From assembly GCA_001574975.1 (NCBI GenBank), contig KQ965731.1, positions 1,113,737 through 1,177,736 of the forward strand: a stretch of DNA of 64,000 bases, read 5' to 3'. This document shows, piece by piece, positions 25,994 to 37,608 of the stretch. The notes below the pieces were generated by a model. That model made no database searches. It was not told the origin of the DNA and saw only the letters and a program-made list of their open reading frames with translations. This stretch comes from Gonapodya prolifera JEL478. Its lineage: Eukaryota > Monoblepharomycota > Monoblepharidomycetes > Monoblepharidales > Gonapodyaceae. Numbering within the stretch: the first letter of the stretch is position 1; each line of letters starts with the position of its first letter. Both the position numbers and the translations under genes were made by a program.

Positions 25994-28900
25994 TCATTCC
26001 TCCCGCGATCCTTCCCCCCGCAAGTGCGCGATCAGCTGCACCGGGATCAGTCTCGCCTCCGCGAACGCCAGCGACCCAAACGTCTCCATGACGTCGTCCC
26101 CGTATGTCGCCAGCACCCAGTCCCACTGCGGCGTCAAGGTCGCCTGGCCTCTCCCGCGGACCTGCCCGCCCCGCGCCAAGAACGCCGTGCGCATGGTGTT
26201 GTGGTGCGCGGTCCTTTTAGGTGGCGGTACGTTGAGAGTGTTGAACAGAAATGAATACGCTACGGGAAAGGAAGCATTGAGAGAAGGATCGTTGTGAAAA
26301 ATGGGGCTTGCACTCACCGTTGTACATGTGGTTACCTGTCGAGTGGCACTCCCACACCGCCGGTCTCCAGGGTTGGAGGTCTTCAATCCCAGCATCTGCT
26401 TCATCGTCTTCGTCCTCGCCACTCTCCCCGCTGACGCTTTCCTCGGATTCACCCTCATCCGACCCTTCTTCGGTCTCTGCGTCCCACTTACTCTCACCCC
26501 AATCGTTCTCACCGGAAGTTTTCTCCACTTCTGCCCCAGAACAATATGCCAACGATAACTTGAAGGTTTGGGTCACGGGCGTACCCCACCCATCCGAGTC
26601 CCGGAGCGCTGCTAATGTGATCTGAGGGCAGACCAACGCCAGTCCTCCAGCCAAAATCGGCCAGTGGAACCATGCGTCTGTGTAGACACACGAGTCAGCG
26701 TTGCAGAAGTCGCCTCGAGAGAAAGAGACTCACCAGGAAGATCCAACGTTCCTTCAGGTTCATCTCGGAGGAACTTGTCGGTAACTTTCTGTTTCAGAAA
26801 CCCAATAATCCCACCAGACCCCCCCGATTTGGTCGCCACGTCAACCACAACCTTGATGACGCCGTTGAGGTGGTTCTTCCCGAGTGCAATTGATGGGTTA
26901 CCCAGAGCCTTTACCAGTGATCGAACCGCCGAGTTAAACGCGTTCACAGCACCAAGAATCGTGCTCGAGGACGCCAACTTTTGATCCAGTGCTTTTTGGA
27001 CCCGCGTCACCGTGGTTTCGTCCGGCAGCCATTCTCCCGTTTCACGGAGCGTCAGAGCGCCCCATCGGACGGGTCCAGCCGGAAGGTCACCTCCAGTGCG
27101 CGGAGATGCTGAGTTTGTGGTTGCATTGTTCCCTGGTATCACCACAGACCCGCACTTGTCGCCATTCATCTGCAAACCGCACCGCTTGAGGTAGGCGTTT
27201 GCTGCTTGCCACGCGGCGTTCAGAACTGCCGGGCGGTGGTGCCACATATACATGTCGTCCATAATGCGGTGGAGGTGGACGTGTCCTTTCGAGGCGCGTA
27301 GCACAGCGCAGTCAAGACCCAAGAGAAGGAGTTCCGCTCCGACGTGGGAGAGCGTGTGTGCAGCTGGAAGACCGCGGCGGAGAACTTGAGGGGTGGTACC
27401 CATGAGCACCGTCGGTGTGAGGAACTTCTCGTAGAATCCAATCCACGGAGCAGGAACCCCAATCTTTTCGAGTACTAAAGGGGCAGCATGAGAATCAAAT
27501 GGTTGCCTAAAGGATGCCCTTACCTACATTTCAGCAAAACGGGATGTGGAACAGAGGGCCCGAAATCCTAGCGAATTCAGTTTCATGGAACCGAGCATCA
27601 GTTTCGTGATTCGTCACTTCATACAGGCAGACAAAACCGTTCAAAATACCTTAATGTCGCAAGCCAAAACAGTGTTTAGCGCATTTGGAGCACTTGCTTG
27701 CTTTACCAGTTGCAGCTCAACAGCAACAAGCTGCAATAGCGATTCCCTCGGACTCGTTTCGCCACTCCTGCCGTATCCTCCCGAAACGACCCGGGAGCTA
27801 TCAGCGGGCATTGCCGATAAAAACAAAGCCTCCCTCTTCTGGCTGCGAGAGTAGTTGATGGAGTTCCACTTGACTCCGGAAGTGGGATTTTTCGTAAACT
27901 CTGCCGACATGCTGTTCCAAAAAGTTTCCAAGGATTTGTGGAAGGAGACAGACCACCGGATCCCGACAATCTAAAACGAATCAATGGGGTAATCAATTCA
28001 CTATGATGACATCAAAGAGAATTGCGGTGAGAAGAAATACCTGTAGCAACAAAGCTGTGATGACGTCTTCGTTTAAGAAGGCCCGATGCTTTCCTGCCCT
28101 GCTTCGGATCACCCTCATCCTCTTGGGATCCGAGCGTTTCCAGTCCCACTCAGAAAACCGATCCAAGAGAATGGTAATACACCCCGAATACTCGTTGCGA
28201 ATCTCGTCGGAATCGATGATGTCCTGTAGCACCGCACGCTGTTGCCGGCCAACCAGATCCTGCAAGAACATGTTGGCATGGTATCATACGTTGTGAACGG
28301 TTCTACCTACATTATTGCCCAAAATGGCGTTGGCAGAGGTTTCCAACTCGCGGGAATCAACTTTGGACTTTGCTTCGTTCCGGAAGAAGCTCGCCACAGA
28401 CTGAAATGCTCGACGCAATTAGAGCAGGCACGAAATAAACATTTGAAAACATCATTCACATTTCGTAACGTTGCCAGTTGGCTTTCCATCCCACTGAACA
28501 TGTCATCGACGACCGCCAGATCGTAGGAACCTTCCGGTACAGGCTCAGTGAGGAGCTCCAGCTTTTCCATAAACTTGTCCCTCTCGGTATCTGGATTGCC
28601 AAGGTCCTCCAGCTCCCATTCATTGGCCTGCTCGTGATCATCCGAGTTGGCGTCAAGCCACTCCGTCAATATGCGGCCAAAAAGACGTGTCTCGAGTGGA
28701 AGCAAAGATCAATCCACCGTTTGGAAAAAGCAAAAGAAGAAACTCACATAGTCCGCCCGTTGTCGCCCCTTGGCGATTTCTTTCTGCATGCGTTCCATCC
28801 ACCGCATTAAGTCCTTTTCCGAAACGGTGGCATCTCCACACTGCAGTCGTGACAATAAATTTGTGAGGTTGTCGAAGGATGGGTGCAGTGGTTCATCATA

Positions 28901-29137
28901 AAACACGGCCGAGGAAAGGCCGCTGTGGAGAGCCTTCAACTTATCGAGCATCGAGCTAACGAGGTTGGATACAGTTAGTTTCAGTGAATGCTGTCGGTGA
29001 ACGATGATGAATGCTCACGTTTCGGCCTCTGCTGTCCGAATAGTGGAGTCATAGTGGGCGATGAGACGCTCCCTCTGGCGCTCCAGCTCTGCGAGCTTAA
29101 TTTCAGCGACTGGTCGAATTTTTTCGAAGAGTACCAT
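25994..29137 (-). CDS. rvt: rvt: domesticated, single-copy-type cellular reverse-transcriptase gene
   Basis: Start at 29137 (MVLFEKIRPVAEIKLAELER), a coiled-coil N-terminus, then several helical exons (LMRWMERMQKEIAKGRQRAD; WDWKRSDPKRMRVI). The RT core has motif A in VLACDIK (about 27640) joined by splicing to DFGPSVPHPVLLK. Next come GVPAPWIGFYEKFL (about 27430) and LRRGLPAAHTLSHVGAELLL. Motif C is HRIMDDMYMWH (about 27240-27270), followed by CGLQMNGDKCGSVV. The C-terminal part has WFHWPILAGGLALVCPQ (about 26640) and ends METFGSLAFAEARLIPVQLI. These landmarks match the rvt class described by Gladyshev and Arkhipova: intron-bearing RT genes kept as ordinary host genes in many fungi. rvt proteins polymerise nucleotides in vitro; their cellular role is unknown. 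Both motif A and C aspartates are present. It is not a transposon: many spliceosomal introns, no flanking repeats, no endonuclease or gag. Confidence 0.86.
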
Positions 29138-29428
29138 GGCAATTGGTTCTGTCGAAACACAGATCTTGTGAATATATTTGGGTTCCTGCGGTCAACCGCT
29201 GAGGCCGCGGGCAAGTTCAGAAGCTCTTCTACGACTTTCCATTGACAGTGGAGCTTTTAAAGCTCTTCCTCCACAAAGTAGCTGCAAAACGATCCTACTA
29301 CAAAGAAGCCAGTGTAATATTCTGGACAAGTAAATGAACGTGTATTATTTTTAACACAAAATATGTGGCATTATCGGTGGAGGGCGTCTGCACCATCCCC
29401 CACCAACCTCTAATTTCCCGGGGAGAAG
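29138..29428. promoter_or_regulatory. Divergent promoter region, rvt / MAGO
   Basis: 291 bp between the start codons of rvt (-) and mago nashi (+). AT-rich, with AAATATATTCAC and TTATTTTTAACAC stretches; no defined site recognised. Confidence 0.4.
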
Positions 29429-30619
29429 ATGGCAGAGGAGTTCTACGTGCGATACTAGTGGGTAGCTTCTCACTGTTTTCCTCTTTGTTCTGCTCACCCG
29501 TGCGAATTCATCCGGCTTCGCTGTCGGTGGTTGTCCATTCTGCTATTCCTCCATTGGTTCATTCCACACACATCACCGTTGGCATCATATTCCTTTTCAT
29601 GATACTGAACGAATTATGGGAAGCGTGGGACACATGGGTCGTTTCGGACACGAATTCTTGGAGTTCGAATTCCGGTCTGACGGGAAACTGCGATACGCGA
29701 ACAACTCGAACTACAAGAATGACTCGATGATTCGCAAGGAGGGTGCGTAGTCTTTGCGGACGAAAAGTCCAAGGACGGTGGAAGCTACAACGTGGTGAAG
29801 ACGAAGGATGGACTGACAACTAGTGCTGACAATCGTTTATGGAGAGCGGGTCGATCAGAGCCAAAACGTTCACTGGATGAAATCTGGCTGTGCCGCGGTG
29901 GCTTTCAGCAGCACATGAAACCAGTACATGGATAGCGGATGATTAATGGGGAGGTTCTCGGGGATTCACTCCCCTCTGTTTGTTTTCCACGTTTTTTGTT
30001 GTTTTTCCTTTGTAACGAAATACTGTTCACGGTATCCATAGTGTACGTGTCTCCATCCGTGGTGAATGAGCTTCGAAGAGTGATTCAGGAAAGCGAGATC
30101 ATGAAGTGGGTCATTCCTTTTCGATTGTAGTGTAATCTTTAATTTTCTGACCAACTCTCATACAAAGGGAGGACGACAAATTGTGGCCGATGCCCGACCG
30201 TGTGGGAAGGCAGGAACTCGAGGTGGTGCTAAATAACGAGCACATTTCGTTCACCGTGAGTTTGCATCGCAGTTACGTCCTCGGCCTTTCATACGAAGCT
30301 CATTGTTGTTGCAAATTTCGAAATTTCGACTCGAATCGAAGACCTCGAAAATTGGTTCTCTTGCCGATGTACAGGACAGTAAAGATCCTGAAGGACTACG
30401 GGTGTTTTACTATCTCGTCCAGGATCTTAAATGCCTGGTGTTTTCTCTCATAGCATTGCACTTCAAGGTAAGCCCAGGTGTCACCACGTTGCCATGAAAG
30501 TGGTCGGATCGATTTATATTAACCACGACACGATCTCTTTTATATCGCTCTCTCGCTCCGATAATGACAAAACCACGACATTCCCATGTGTTTTTCAAAT
30601 CAAGATCAAGCCCATATAA
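29429..30619 (+). CDS. MAGO: Mago nashi, exon-junction-complex core protein
   Basis: Six short exons rebuild a protein of about 146 residues. Exon 1 (29429-29457) is [10 protein letters not shown]; exon 2 (29624-29742) is [20 protein letters not shown] and [13 protein letters not shown]. Then come [60 protein letters not shown] and [20 protein letters not shown], ending KIKPI with the stop at 30619. This is close to animal MAGOH along its whole length. With Y14 it locks eIF4A3 on spliced mRNA. Introns 1 and 2 (about 166 and 300 bp) are long for this window. An exon-junction complex fits the intron-rich genes here and is absent from budding yeast. Confidence 0.96.
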
Positions 30620-30908
30620 ATCATTGGTGGTCATTCGACTTCCGTTCTCCTTCCTCAATCGGTTTACTTGTGGTTGTCAGCCGGTGCTGGGCGGAGTGTT
30701 CTCGGTATGCCACATAGCGCACTACCCAGGGTTGCACATGTATCTGTAGACTTTGGAATGATTTTGCAAGATGAACGTGTGCGGAGCACTTCCTTGTTCG
30801 AGATTGCAAGTGATAAAGATCTTTTTTCAGCAAAAACATAAAGAAAAAATAACCAAGCTCAAGAGGCAGCTATAAAAAAATTGCTGTGGCTCTTCCTGCC
30901 AGGAACTT

Positions 30909-32728
30909 CTAAATTGCCTCATCTCTGGCTCTCCCTCCCTCCGCGACGGTCCTCACTCGGCTCCAGAAATCATCTACACCGATGTACGCCCCACACATCA
31001 CCCTCCGCCCGACAAAGGCTGCCCTCCCATGCATCACACGGGTATTGTCGATCACCACCAATCTCCCGGGCCTTAGTTGCGTCCAGCATTCGTTCTTTTC
31101 ACTCGATATGATAGCATGCCATGCTTGAAGAGCACGGTAGAACTCGGGCACATCTGACGGGGCAAGACAGTCCAGGGCACTGCGGTCATCAGAGTTGTAC
31201 CTCACGCGGTGAAGCGCTCCTGTAGTTGGATCGTGATTCAGGATTGGAAAGCCGGCGGTGGGGTGCTCGGTGTACACAAGTACATGAGGATCTCCTGCGG
31301 CGTGCGCACGAATTGGAATTCGCGACAACGTATCATAAGCCTGAGGATCAGTGGTAAGCAGCTTGGAGGCGCAGTGAAAGCCGTCAACGTAAAGAGATGC
31401 GCCACCTGTTCCGGTGTGGAGGAGCTGGTGCCACATTTGGAGGCTGCGCAAGTCGCTTGTTGGCGATCATTGAAACGCGTTTTTGAAGCGTGGTGTACTC
31501 ACCCAACGGGGTCTGTGAAATAAGTGGTATCGTTGTGAGCACCCAGTCTGACAGTGGAATAGGCAAGGTCGCCGTGAGACATGTCCGCCTCAAAACTCCA
31601 AAATCCGCCATAATGTGTTTCCCTGAGATGCGCTATTCGTCTCGCTACCTTCTCTGTGTCCTCCATCGTTGCAGGCACCCCGTCCACGAAACCAATTCCA
31701 AATTCGGCAATGTGCCGAAGCCACGGCGCGAGGCCAGCCTCTGACTTCATTACTTCCTCGTATGGGGTGGAGAGATCTCCAGCGTCGATACGTTGGGAAA
31801 GCTCCGCACCCCACAAAGTACGTTTGCGTGGTTGGCGAGATTCGGGCCGGCGGATCACAGGGTAATATGAGTGGTCCCCGAGCCAGGAGAGTGAGTACGT
31901 TGAAGCATGTGGGGACACCTCAACTCCCTCAATAGGTGGCCAAGTGACGTGAAGAGCTGCTTGCGAGTTCGAGGTTGTCGGAGTGACTGTGAAGCTGATT
32001 GGCCTGATATTAAGGGGGATAGCATGCGAAGGCACAAGGCGCTGCTTCGTTTTTGGATGGAAGCATTGTGGACACCGACAGTGGTCACGAAGCCAGATAT
32101 TGTGACTGTAATTAAGTGAGCGATTTTAGATCATCTTGCAGGCGTGCTGTCGGGTGAACGTTCCACAAAAACCCGGTACTGAGAACCCGGATTGAGCGAT
32201 TCCAGCAAGCTCTTACACCATCCGGCATTCTGCCAATGTCGAAGCCAATCACCTTCACGTGAGTCCATATAAATGTGTTGCAGCTCGGAATCGCTCTTTC
32301 CGGGAGGCCCTCAGCAAACAGTCCTTGCGGGAATACGATACTCACTATTCAGACTTCGCTCCATCCTCGAATAGTACTTGCACAGTATCTCCTCCAGCGG
32401 AGAGCTGAGCAGTTGGCGTGATGCCGACATGCTTAGTTGTATCTTCGATCGTGGATAAAGCTGCGGCAGAAGTTGGTTTCAGCACAATCTTTCCAGTCGA
32501 GAGGCCCCGGAGGGGTCGCAGTGTCCATGATCGCAAAGATGATGGCGTTGGCTTTGTGTTTGGCGTGATTGATTGTGGCGATAGGCAACGCTGGAAGAGT
32601 GATGGGCTTCGGAAGGTTTGAGTCCGAAGTGTGTGATAGCCCAAACGACCGCCGCATAATAATGCAGCTGCCGCCCTTTGGAGACCGATGCAGTTAGACG
32701 ATGTAGCGCGCAGTTGCGACGGGATCAT
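30909..32728 (-). CDS. TMLHE: Trimethyllysine dioxygenase (carnitine biosynthesis), mitochondrial
   Basis: Start set at the ATG at 32728 (MIPSQLRATSSNCIGLQRAA), a presequence-like N-terminus rich in Arg/Ser/Ala; an in-frame ATG exists near 32851. The N-terminal Zn/Cys signature WLRDHCRCPQCFHPKTKQRL is at about 32095-32035. The 2OG/Fe(II) core has first ligands in LGAHNDTTYFTDPVG (about 31540-31500), then MWHQLLHTGTGGASLYVDGF, HRVRYNSDDRSAL and GRLVVIDNTRVMHGRAAF with the distal His. This order matches trimethyllysine hydroxylase better than gamma-butyrobetaine hydroxylase (VDGF and NTRVMHGR context). It makes 3-hydroxy-trimethyllysine, the first committed step to carnitine. The related TauD-type gene at 22.4 kb is from a different subfamily. 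Confidence 0.88.
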
Positions 32729-32933
32729 CGGTGCTTGTCCAATCGGAGATGCCAGACTGAGCCTGAATTCGCCTCGCCGGGGCAACCGAACTGACTCAAC
32801 CTGTTTCTGAGGCAAACACCTGACTTCTGAACGGAACGGAATACATGACATCAAAACATGCAATCAAATGTCGCCACTATATGTATGTACACAAATACAT
32901 CCTTGCTTTTTCATGCAACTCCCACATCCTTAA

Positions 32934-34781
32934 TCACTGAAATAGCAGTGCGCCTGCAATGTCAACGTTGCCCCCAGCAGCTTGCAACGCTTGCAATGCT
33001 TCTTCCCGAGACGCTCCCAATGCCATCAAAGTCGATATGCTCTCCTCCGAAAACGCAGTGCGTGGAGGAGGGGCAGGGTTGGGTCGAGCCGAAAGTTGAG
33101 GGGTGGAAGCAACAGTTCCAGTGGGGGGATTGATGGAGGGCGAAGGAGAAGCAACCGGGGAAGTACCAAGACGGTGGCCGGAACCAGAAAATGGGACTGT
33201 TGACTGGGGTGGACTTGATGTAGAGCTACCTGCAGCAGGACGAAGAGGGGGAACTGCTGGTGCTGGAATGGAGAAGACGACAGTGTTTAATCGTGCAAAT
33301 TCGTCTGACCCAAGTACTCTGCTCACCAGGAGTCGGGCCAACATCTGCTTCCTTCCCTTTCGTATCATTATCCACTTCCATTTCCCCGGTTGCTTCGAGC
33401 CTGGCTTTGGCAGGAAGTTCATGCTCAGCCAAGAATGGTACTTCTTCGTCATAAATCCGGAGAACGTTGGCTCGAAGATCGATAACAGCTTGGTGGCGTT
33501 TCAACATGTCGAGCCCAAAGAGGAGATCCACTCCTTTCCCCTCCATTACTACAGCGCAGAGCAAAAATTCAAAAGAAAAAAAAGTTTCGTCGAGAAGAAT
33601 ATAACAACATCATACCAGTGAATGAACAGGGGAAAAACTTCTTTCCCACTTTGAAAGGGGCCGAGTGAACACGACCGATGATTTTCGCTGTACCGACACC
33701 CATAGCCACTCCAGCAAATCGCTTGTCGACCAGTCGCATAATACCACAGGCTTCTGCACATTCCGGGGAGACTTTGGGAACAAACTGAGGTGAGTCTGCG
33801 TCATGAACACCGGAGGTTGCAAACATACTTATTGTTGCTTGAGCCCCCGAGTCTACAAATGCTTTGACTGGTTTGCCATTCACTTCGCAATCCACATAAA
33901 GCATAACCACACGCCCAAACGCCTCCGGATTGTGTTCCATCGCCAGTTCCATGTTTTCCTGAACTCGTTCAGCTCGAATTGCCTCCTCGATCTTGCGCTG
34001 CGCTTCAATGTCGAAGGGATCCGCCATAGCAAGGGCATTGAACTCCTGTTCACGTCGCCGCTGTGCCTCACGTTGTGACTGGACTCGAGATGCGTACAAG
34101 TTTGCAAAGGCTGTTGGATCATTAAGGGTCGACGCGAGTTCCGCGTCCCGCTAAATTAAATGAGGCGAAAAACGGGGCGTAGTGAGGTCAAAGAATTGAA
34201 TAAAAGATGTCTCCGAGAGAAAGGGTCCACAACTTCATAATCTTAGCCACACCTAACTCACCTGGGCAAGATTTCTCGTCATCTGTTGATCAGCAAGTAT
34301 TTGCTGCCGCACTGTTTCCGCTTCGTTCGGGCTCCCTGACGATTGGGGAGGTGCGGAGCTCCCTTGCGGTGCCGGACGCTGGTCTCGCGTTGCCCTAAGG
34401 ATCAAAACAACATCATCGGCGACAATGCCATGCTCTTGGAGTGTCTTCTTGTCCCCTTTGAGCTCGCGGCCATTGTGCACGACAAATTGGGAGCTGGCTG
34501 GGATAGATAACTCTGCCTCAGCGATGGCCTTGAGAATCTCCAGCTGGACGCGAACAATCGAGTCACGTAGCCAGGAAAACAGTGAAAGTAGTGTATTTCG
34601 ATGGTCGTCGTCCGTATAGCGGCGGATTCAGATTCATTCAATGGGTGGGTCCATTTGCGATCGAGGAGAGTTGTTGAGAACAACGCCAGGACACCGCCAA
34701 TTTAGAATTCACCTCTGTCGTTAGGTCTACTTCCACAGATGACAAGTCTCCCGCTTCCGTCGTCAGAGAGATCCGAACCAT
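32934..34781 (-). CDS. DDI1: Ddi1, ubiquitin-binding aspartic protease (UBL - RVP - UBA)
   Basis: Start MVRISLTTEAGDLSS at 34781, continuing into a ubiquitin-like domain (FVVHNGRELKGDKKTLQEHG, about 34490-34420). The helical middle ends at RDAELASTLNDPTAFANLYA. The protease domain has VMLYVDCEVNGKPVKAFVDS followed by GAQATI (about 33910-33830). An intron joins it to ISPECAEACGIMRLVDKRFA, GKKFFPCSF and DLLFGLDMLKRHQAVIDL, with active-site Asp in the DSGAQ form. A Pro/Ser-rich linker leads to a C-terminal UBA (FSEESISTLMALGASREEAL), stop at 32934. Ddi1 is a host gene that shuttles and cleaves heavily ubiquitinated clients near the proteasome. All three domains are kept. Confidence 0.94.
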
Positions 34782-34986
34782 GCCTACGTTCTGTGTTCTT
34801 TGATGTTCCTCGGGCCCCTCTCGTTTCCTTTATTTTAGGTATGCAGAGGAACTGGGTTTATCACAACCGTCTTCCGCAAGTAGCACTTGCGCAAGCTCGT
34901 TTTCTCAGTAAATAATACTTTATAATTGCAAAATTAAACTAGCTCAATACGTCTACGTGATCCACTTTACAAAATAGGACAGTTCC

Positions 34987-36970
34987 TCAACGACCACCTC
35001 TCATCGTCTGTGGTCTCATCAAGCCAGCTGCATCATCGTCCGTCTCCGCATCCGAGGTTCCAATTGTGGTACTGGACTCGTACCCACTGCTTTCGCGCAT
35101 CCTCGAGATGTCTCGTTGCGGCGCAGTAGAGAGCGGAGACCTTCGTCCAGCGGAGGAAACGCGTGGAGGCGCCTGGCGGGGTAAAATCGTGAGGTTCTCC
35201 GGAGGTGCTTGGTAGCCAACTGCCCCTCGTTGTGTGGCTGATCTGGGGAGAGCTGGTGATGAGTGGTCTCCTTCGTCGCTCGAATGTCTCTGAGAGACCA
35301 ATGGCGCGGTGACGCCGGGTTCATATTGGCCAGCTTGAATGTCGGAAACTGACGGGAGAACAGGAGGTCGTGGCTGGTTCACGGGGCGATGGGATCCCCA
35401 CGCTTCGTCATCCGATGACGTTCCGTCGAAGGAGTTCCGGTTTTGGAAGTTCCAGCTGGGAGCACCGACATAGGTTCCATCAGCGTCGCTGCTCGTGCCA
35501 CTTGCACCATCATGGAACACCGTTACTTTCACAGGAGGCATGAGGAAGTTTGGAGGTTGCTGGTACTTCCGGCGACGGACGCCGCTCATGTCCCGTTCTG
35601 TATGGTCAGAACCGCTACTCGCATCGTCACCAAATCCGTTGGGTGGGTCTTCTCCTCCCGTTCTGTCACGTCGCTGTTCTGTGAGTCTGGCCTCCTTTTT
35701 GATGGACTTGATGTAGCGGATCGGAAGGCTAGCGACCCCAATGAGGAGACCAGCACCACATGCCACTCCAACGGTGATTAGTGCAATGTGACTTATTTCT
35801 GGTGAAGGTTGAGACTGGTCACCAAAAAATGTCAAGCTTGTAATGAGTGATGAACTCACGGACACTATTATCTGAAGCGTTTTGTTGCGCCTTCTTGTTC
35901 TCCACCCCTGACGCGGAGTTTGCGCTTGTAATATCGCCAGTGATGCCCGCAACACTGCACACCGATCGTGCTGTCGCGGTGGTGTTTGTTGAGTTCCGGG
36001 CGGCGTTGCATCGACGATTGAAACCCGTTGCGTCAGAGGTGTTGAAGAAGAGTTTGAACGAGCGGACGAGAAGGTAGGAGTCGTTCAACGGCGGTCCTTG
36101 ATCCCATCCTTGAAGCCCCTTCGACCAGTGGTTCCAAATGACGATGCCCTCTTTCGATGGCTCGTTTGCAGTCAAGCTGAGAATATAATTCCCATTTACA
36201 AAGAAGTCTGACGACGTTGGAGTCCAGTCGAAGCGATATTCGTTGTAATCCGCGCTGGGGTTGACGCCGACGTCGGGAGTTTGAATCGAGAGCGGCGACG
36301 GCGTGTTGTCTGGAAGAAGAATCATTTCGTGCTGGACAAAGTTGACCTTACGGTCCGCAGCTTGAACCGACAGAATCTCAATGTCGACCTCATTTGTCCT
36401 GTTTCCACTATGTGATACGTCCGAGTTTAGTGTTGTTGGTAAGCGGAAATTTTGTCGATTTGAGTTTAGTATTGTTGGTAAGCATTTGTCGATCCGAGTT
36501 TAGTGTTGTTGGTTAGCGGAAAAATTTGTCGATGAGACTCACTAGTGGAAGAATCCGGCGCAAGTCCCCAGGACGGATGTAGTTTTGAGGGTCGACCGGA
36601 ATGAGCCGTACAGAATGTCGTTTCTCATCGTGGTGACTTCTCCACCGAGGATGTAAGGCTTCTGCACCGCACTCTGGACCCGAATTGCAAGATCCCTCCC
36701 CTGAATCATGACATTGTCCTTGGTATTCTGAATCTGATACGGAGCAGCGACGCCGTTAATACCGCTGTCATTTGGGAGTTGGTTCTCTGTGATGCGGAGG
36801 TCTGAAGTCGAGTTGAAGGTGTAGTTTGCGAAGGAGGAGAGGACGAGCGCTTCCTGCCAGATTCTCCCCAGTTCATCCTGATAGCCGCATTCGCATTGAG
36901 CGTCAGCGGTATGGAGTTGGACAAAGGATGCGATGAAGGTCGCCAAGATGAGCAGCGGATGGAGTCTCAT
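34987..36970 (-). CDS. GH16-family wall-glucan enzyme, type-I membrane protein (active-site motif present)
   Basis: Signal peptide MRLHPLLILATFIASFVQLH from 36970, cleaved near ADAQ, then the CECGY motif. The GH16 fold follows: GEVTTMRNDILYGSFRSTLK (about 36640-36580), the catalytic NEVDIEIL (about 36390) with both Glu of ExDxE, NEYRFDW, and IVIWNHWSKGLQGWDQGPPL. One transmembrane helix (IALITVGVACGAGLLIGVAS) precedes a cytoplasmic tail of about 230 residues rich in Ser/Pro/Asp. GH16 enzymes of this type hydrolyse or transfer beta-1,3/1,4-glucans or chitin-glucan links at the cell surface; exact specificity is unknown. Related to the gene at 48377-50976. The tail suggests possible signalling or trafficking (inference). 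Confidence 0.85.
36421..36533 (-). repeat. Three-copy minisatellite in an intron of the GH16 gene
   Basis: Three tandem units of about 34-40 bp, each built on GAGTTTAGTGTTGTTGG then AGC..ATTTGTCGAT, lie inside one intron. Units 1 and 3 are nearly identical; unit 2 is about 6 bp shorter. Confidence 0.85.
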
Positions 36971-37608
36971 CGCGCTTGAGAAAATGGGCGATGCGATGAA
37001 GATGCGGGGAAGTGTGGGACGGCAGCTCTTCCGCGCTCGGTGGATGATTTTTGATGCTGAGTGTTTATGTCTTGGGCTTCTCTTGGAAGCTGAGTGCCGG
37101 TACCGCCTCGTCGCACTGACCGCAGAAAGACCCTGATGCACCGCATCATAACGTCGTCAGTGGAAAGGTACCCACTTCCATTCTGAGCGATTGATATGTG
37201 TGGTTATTCCAAAATTAACGACGACAGCAGTAGAAATCAGCATCGGATCGGAACCTTTATTGGAGCAATCTGTATTAGAAGTACGTTGATATGTAAGCAG
37301 GAAGCCAACGGACGACCCTCATGAAAAATAAGCAGAAGCCAAACGACATTTCTCTTGAACAACTGAACCCGGATTCGTTAATATAATCCCGAGAACGATT
37401 TCTGCGCACGTTGGCTATATGTCAACTTCACTGCGACCCACAGTATAGCCCCGCGGCAGTGCATCGGGCATCTCTTGGTCGCGTCGAGCTAGCAGTAATC
37501 CCCTTTACTTCTGTTGTTCCGAGGTAAAGGCATGACGGTGTCGGCAAAACGCCCGGTTAAAATTGGAACTGAAGATCCGACAGCGTGAACGCATTCCCAG
37601 TAAAAGCA
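36971..37608. promoter_or_regulatory. Divergent region, GH16 gene / AMACR
   Basis: 638 bp between start codons. No gene or strong motif seen. Confidence 0.4.

Noticed and set aside
25994-29137. Reading the RT-like gene as a retrotransposon
   Set aside because: Multiple spliceosomal introns, no flanking repeats, no endonuclease, RNase H or gag-like parts, and specific similarity to rvt host genes.
32934-34781. Retroviral-type protease motif (DSGAQ) as evidence of a retroelement
   Set aside because: It sits between a ubiquitin-like and a UBA domain in the standard order of Ddi1, an ancient host gene.
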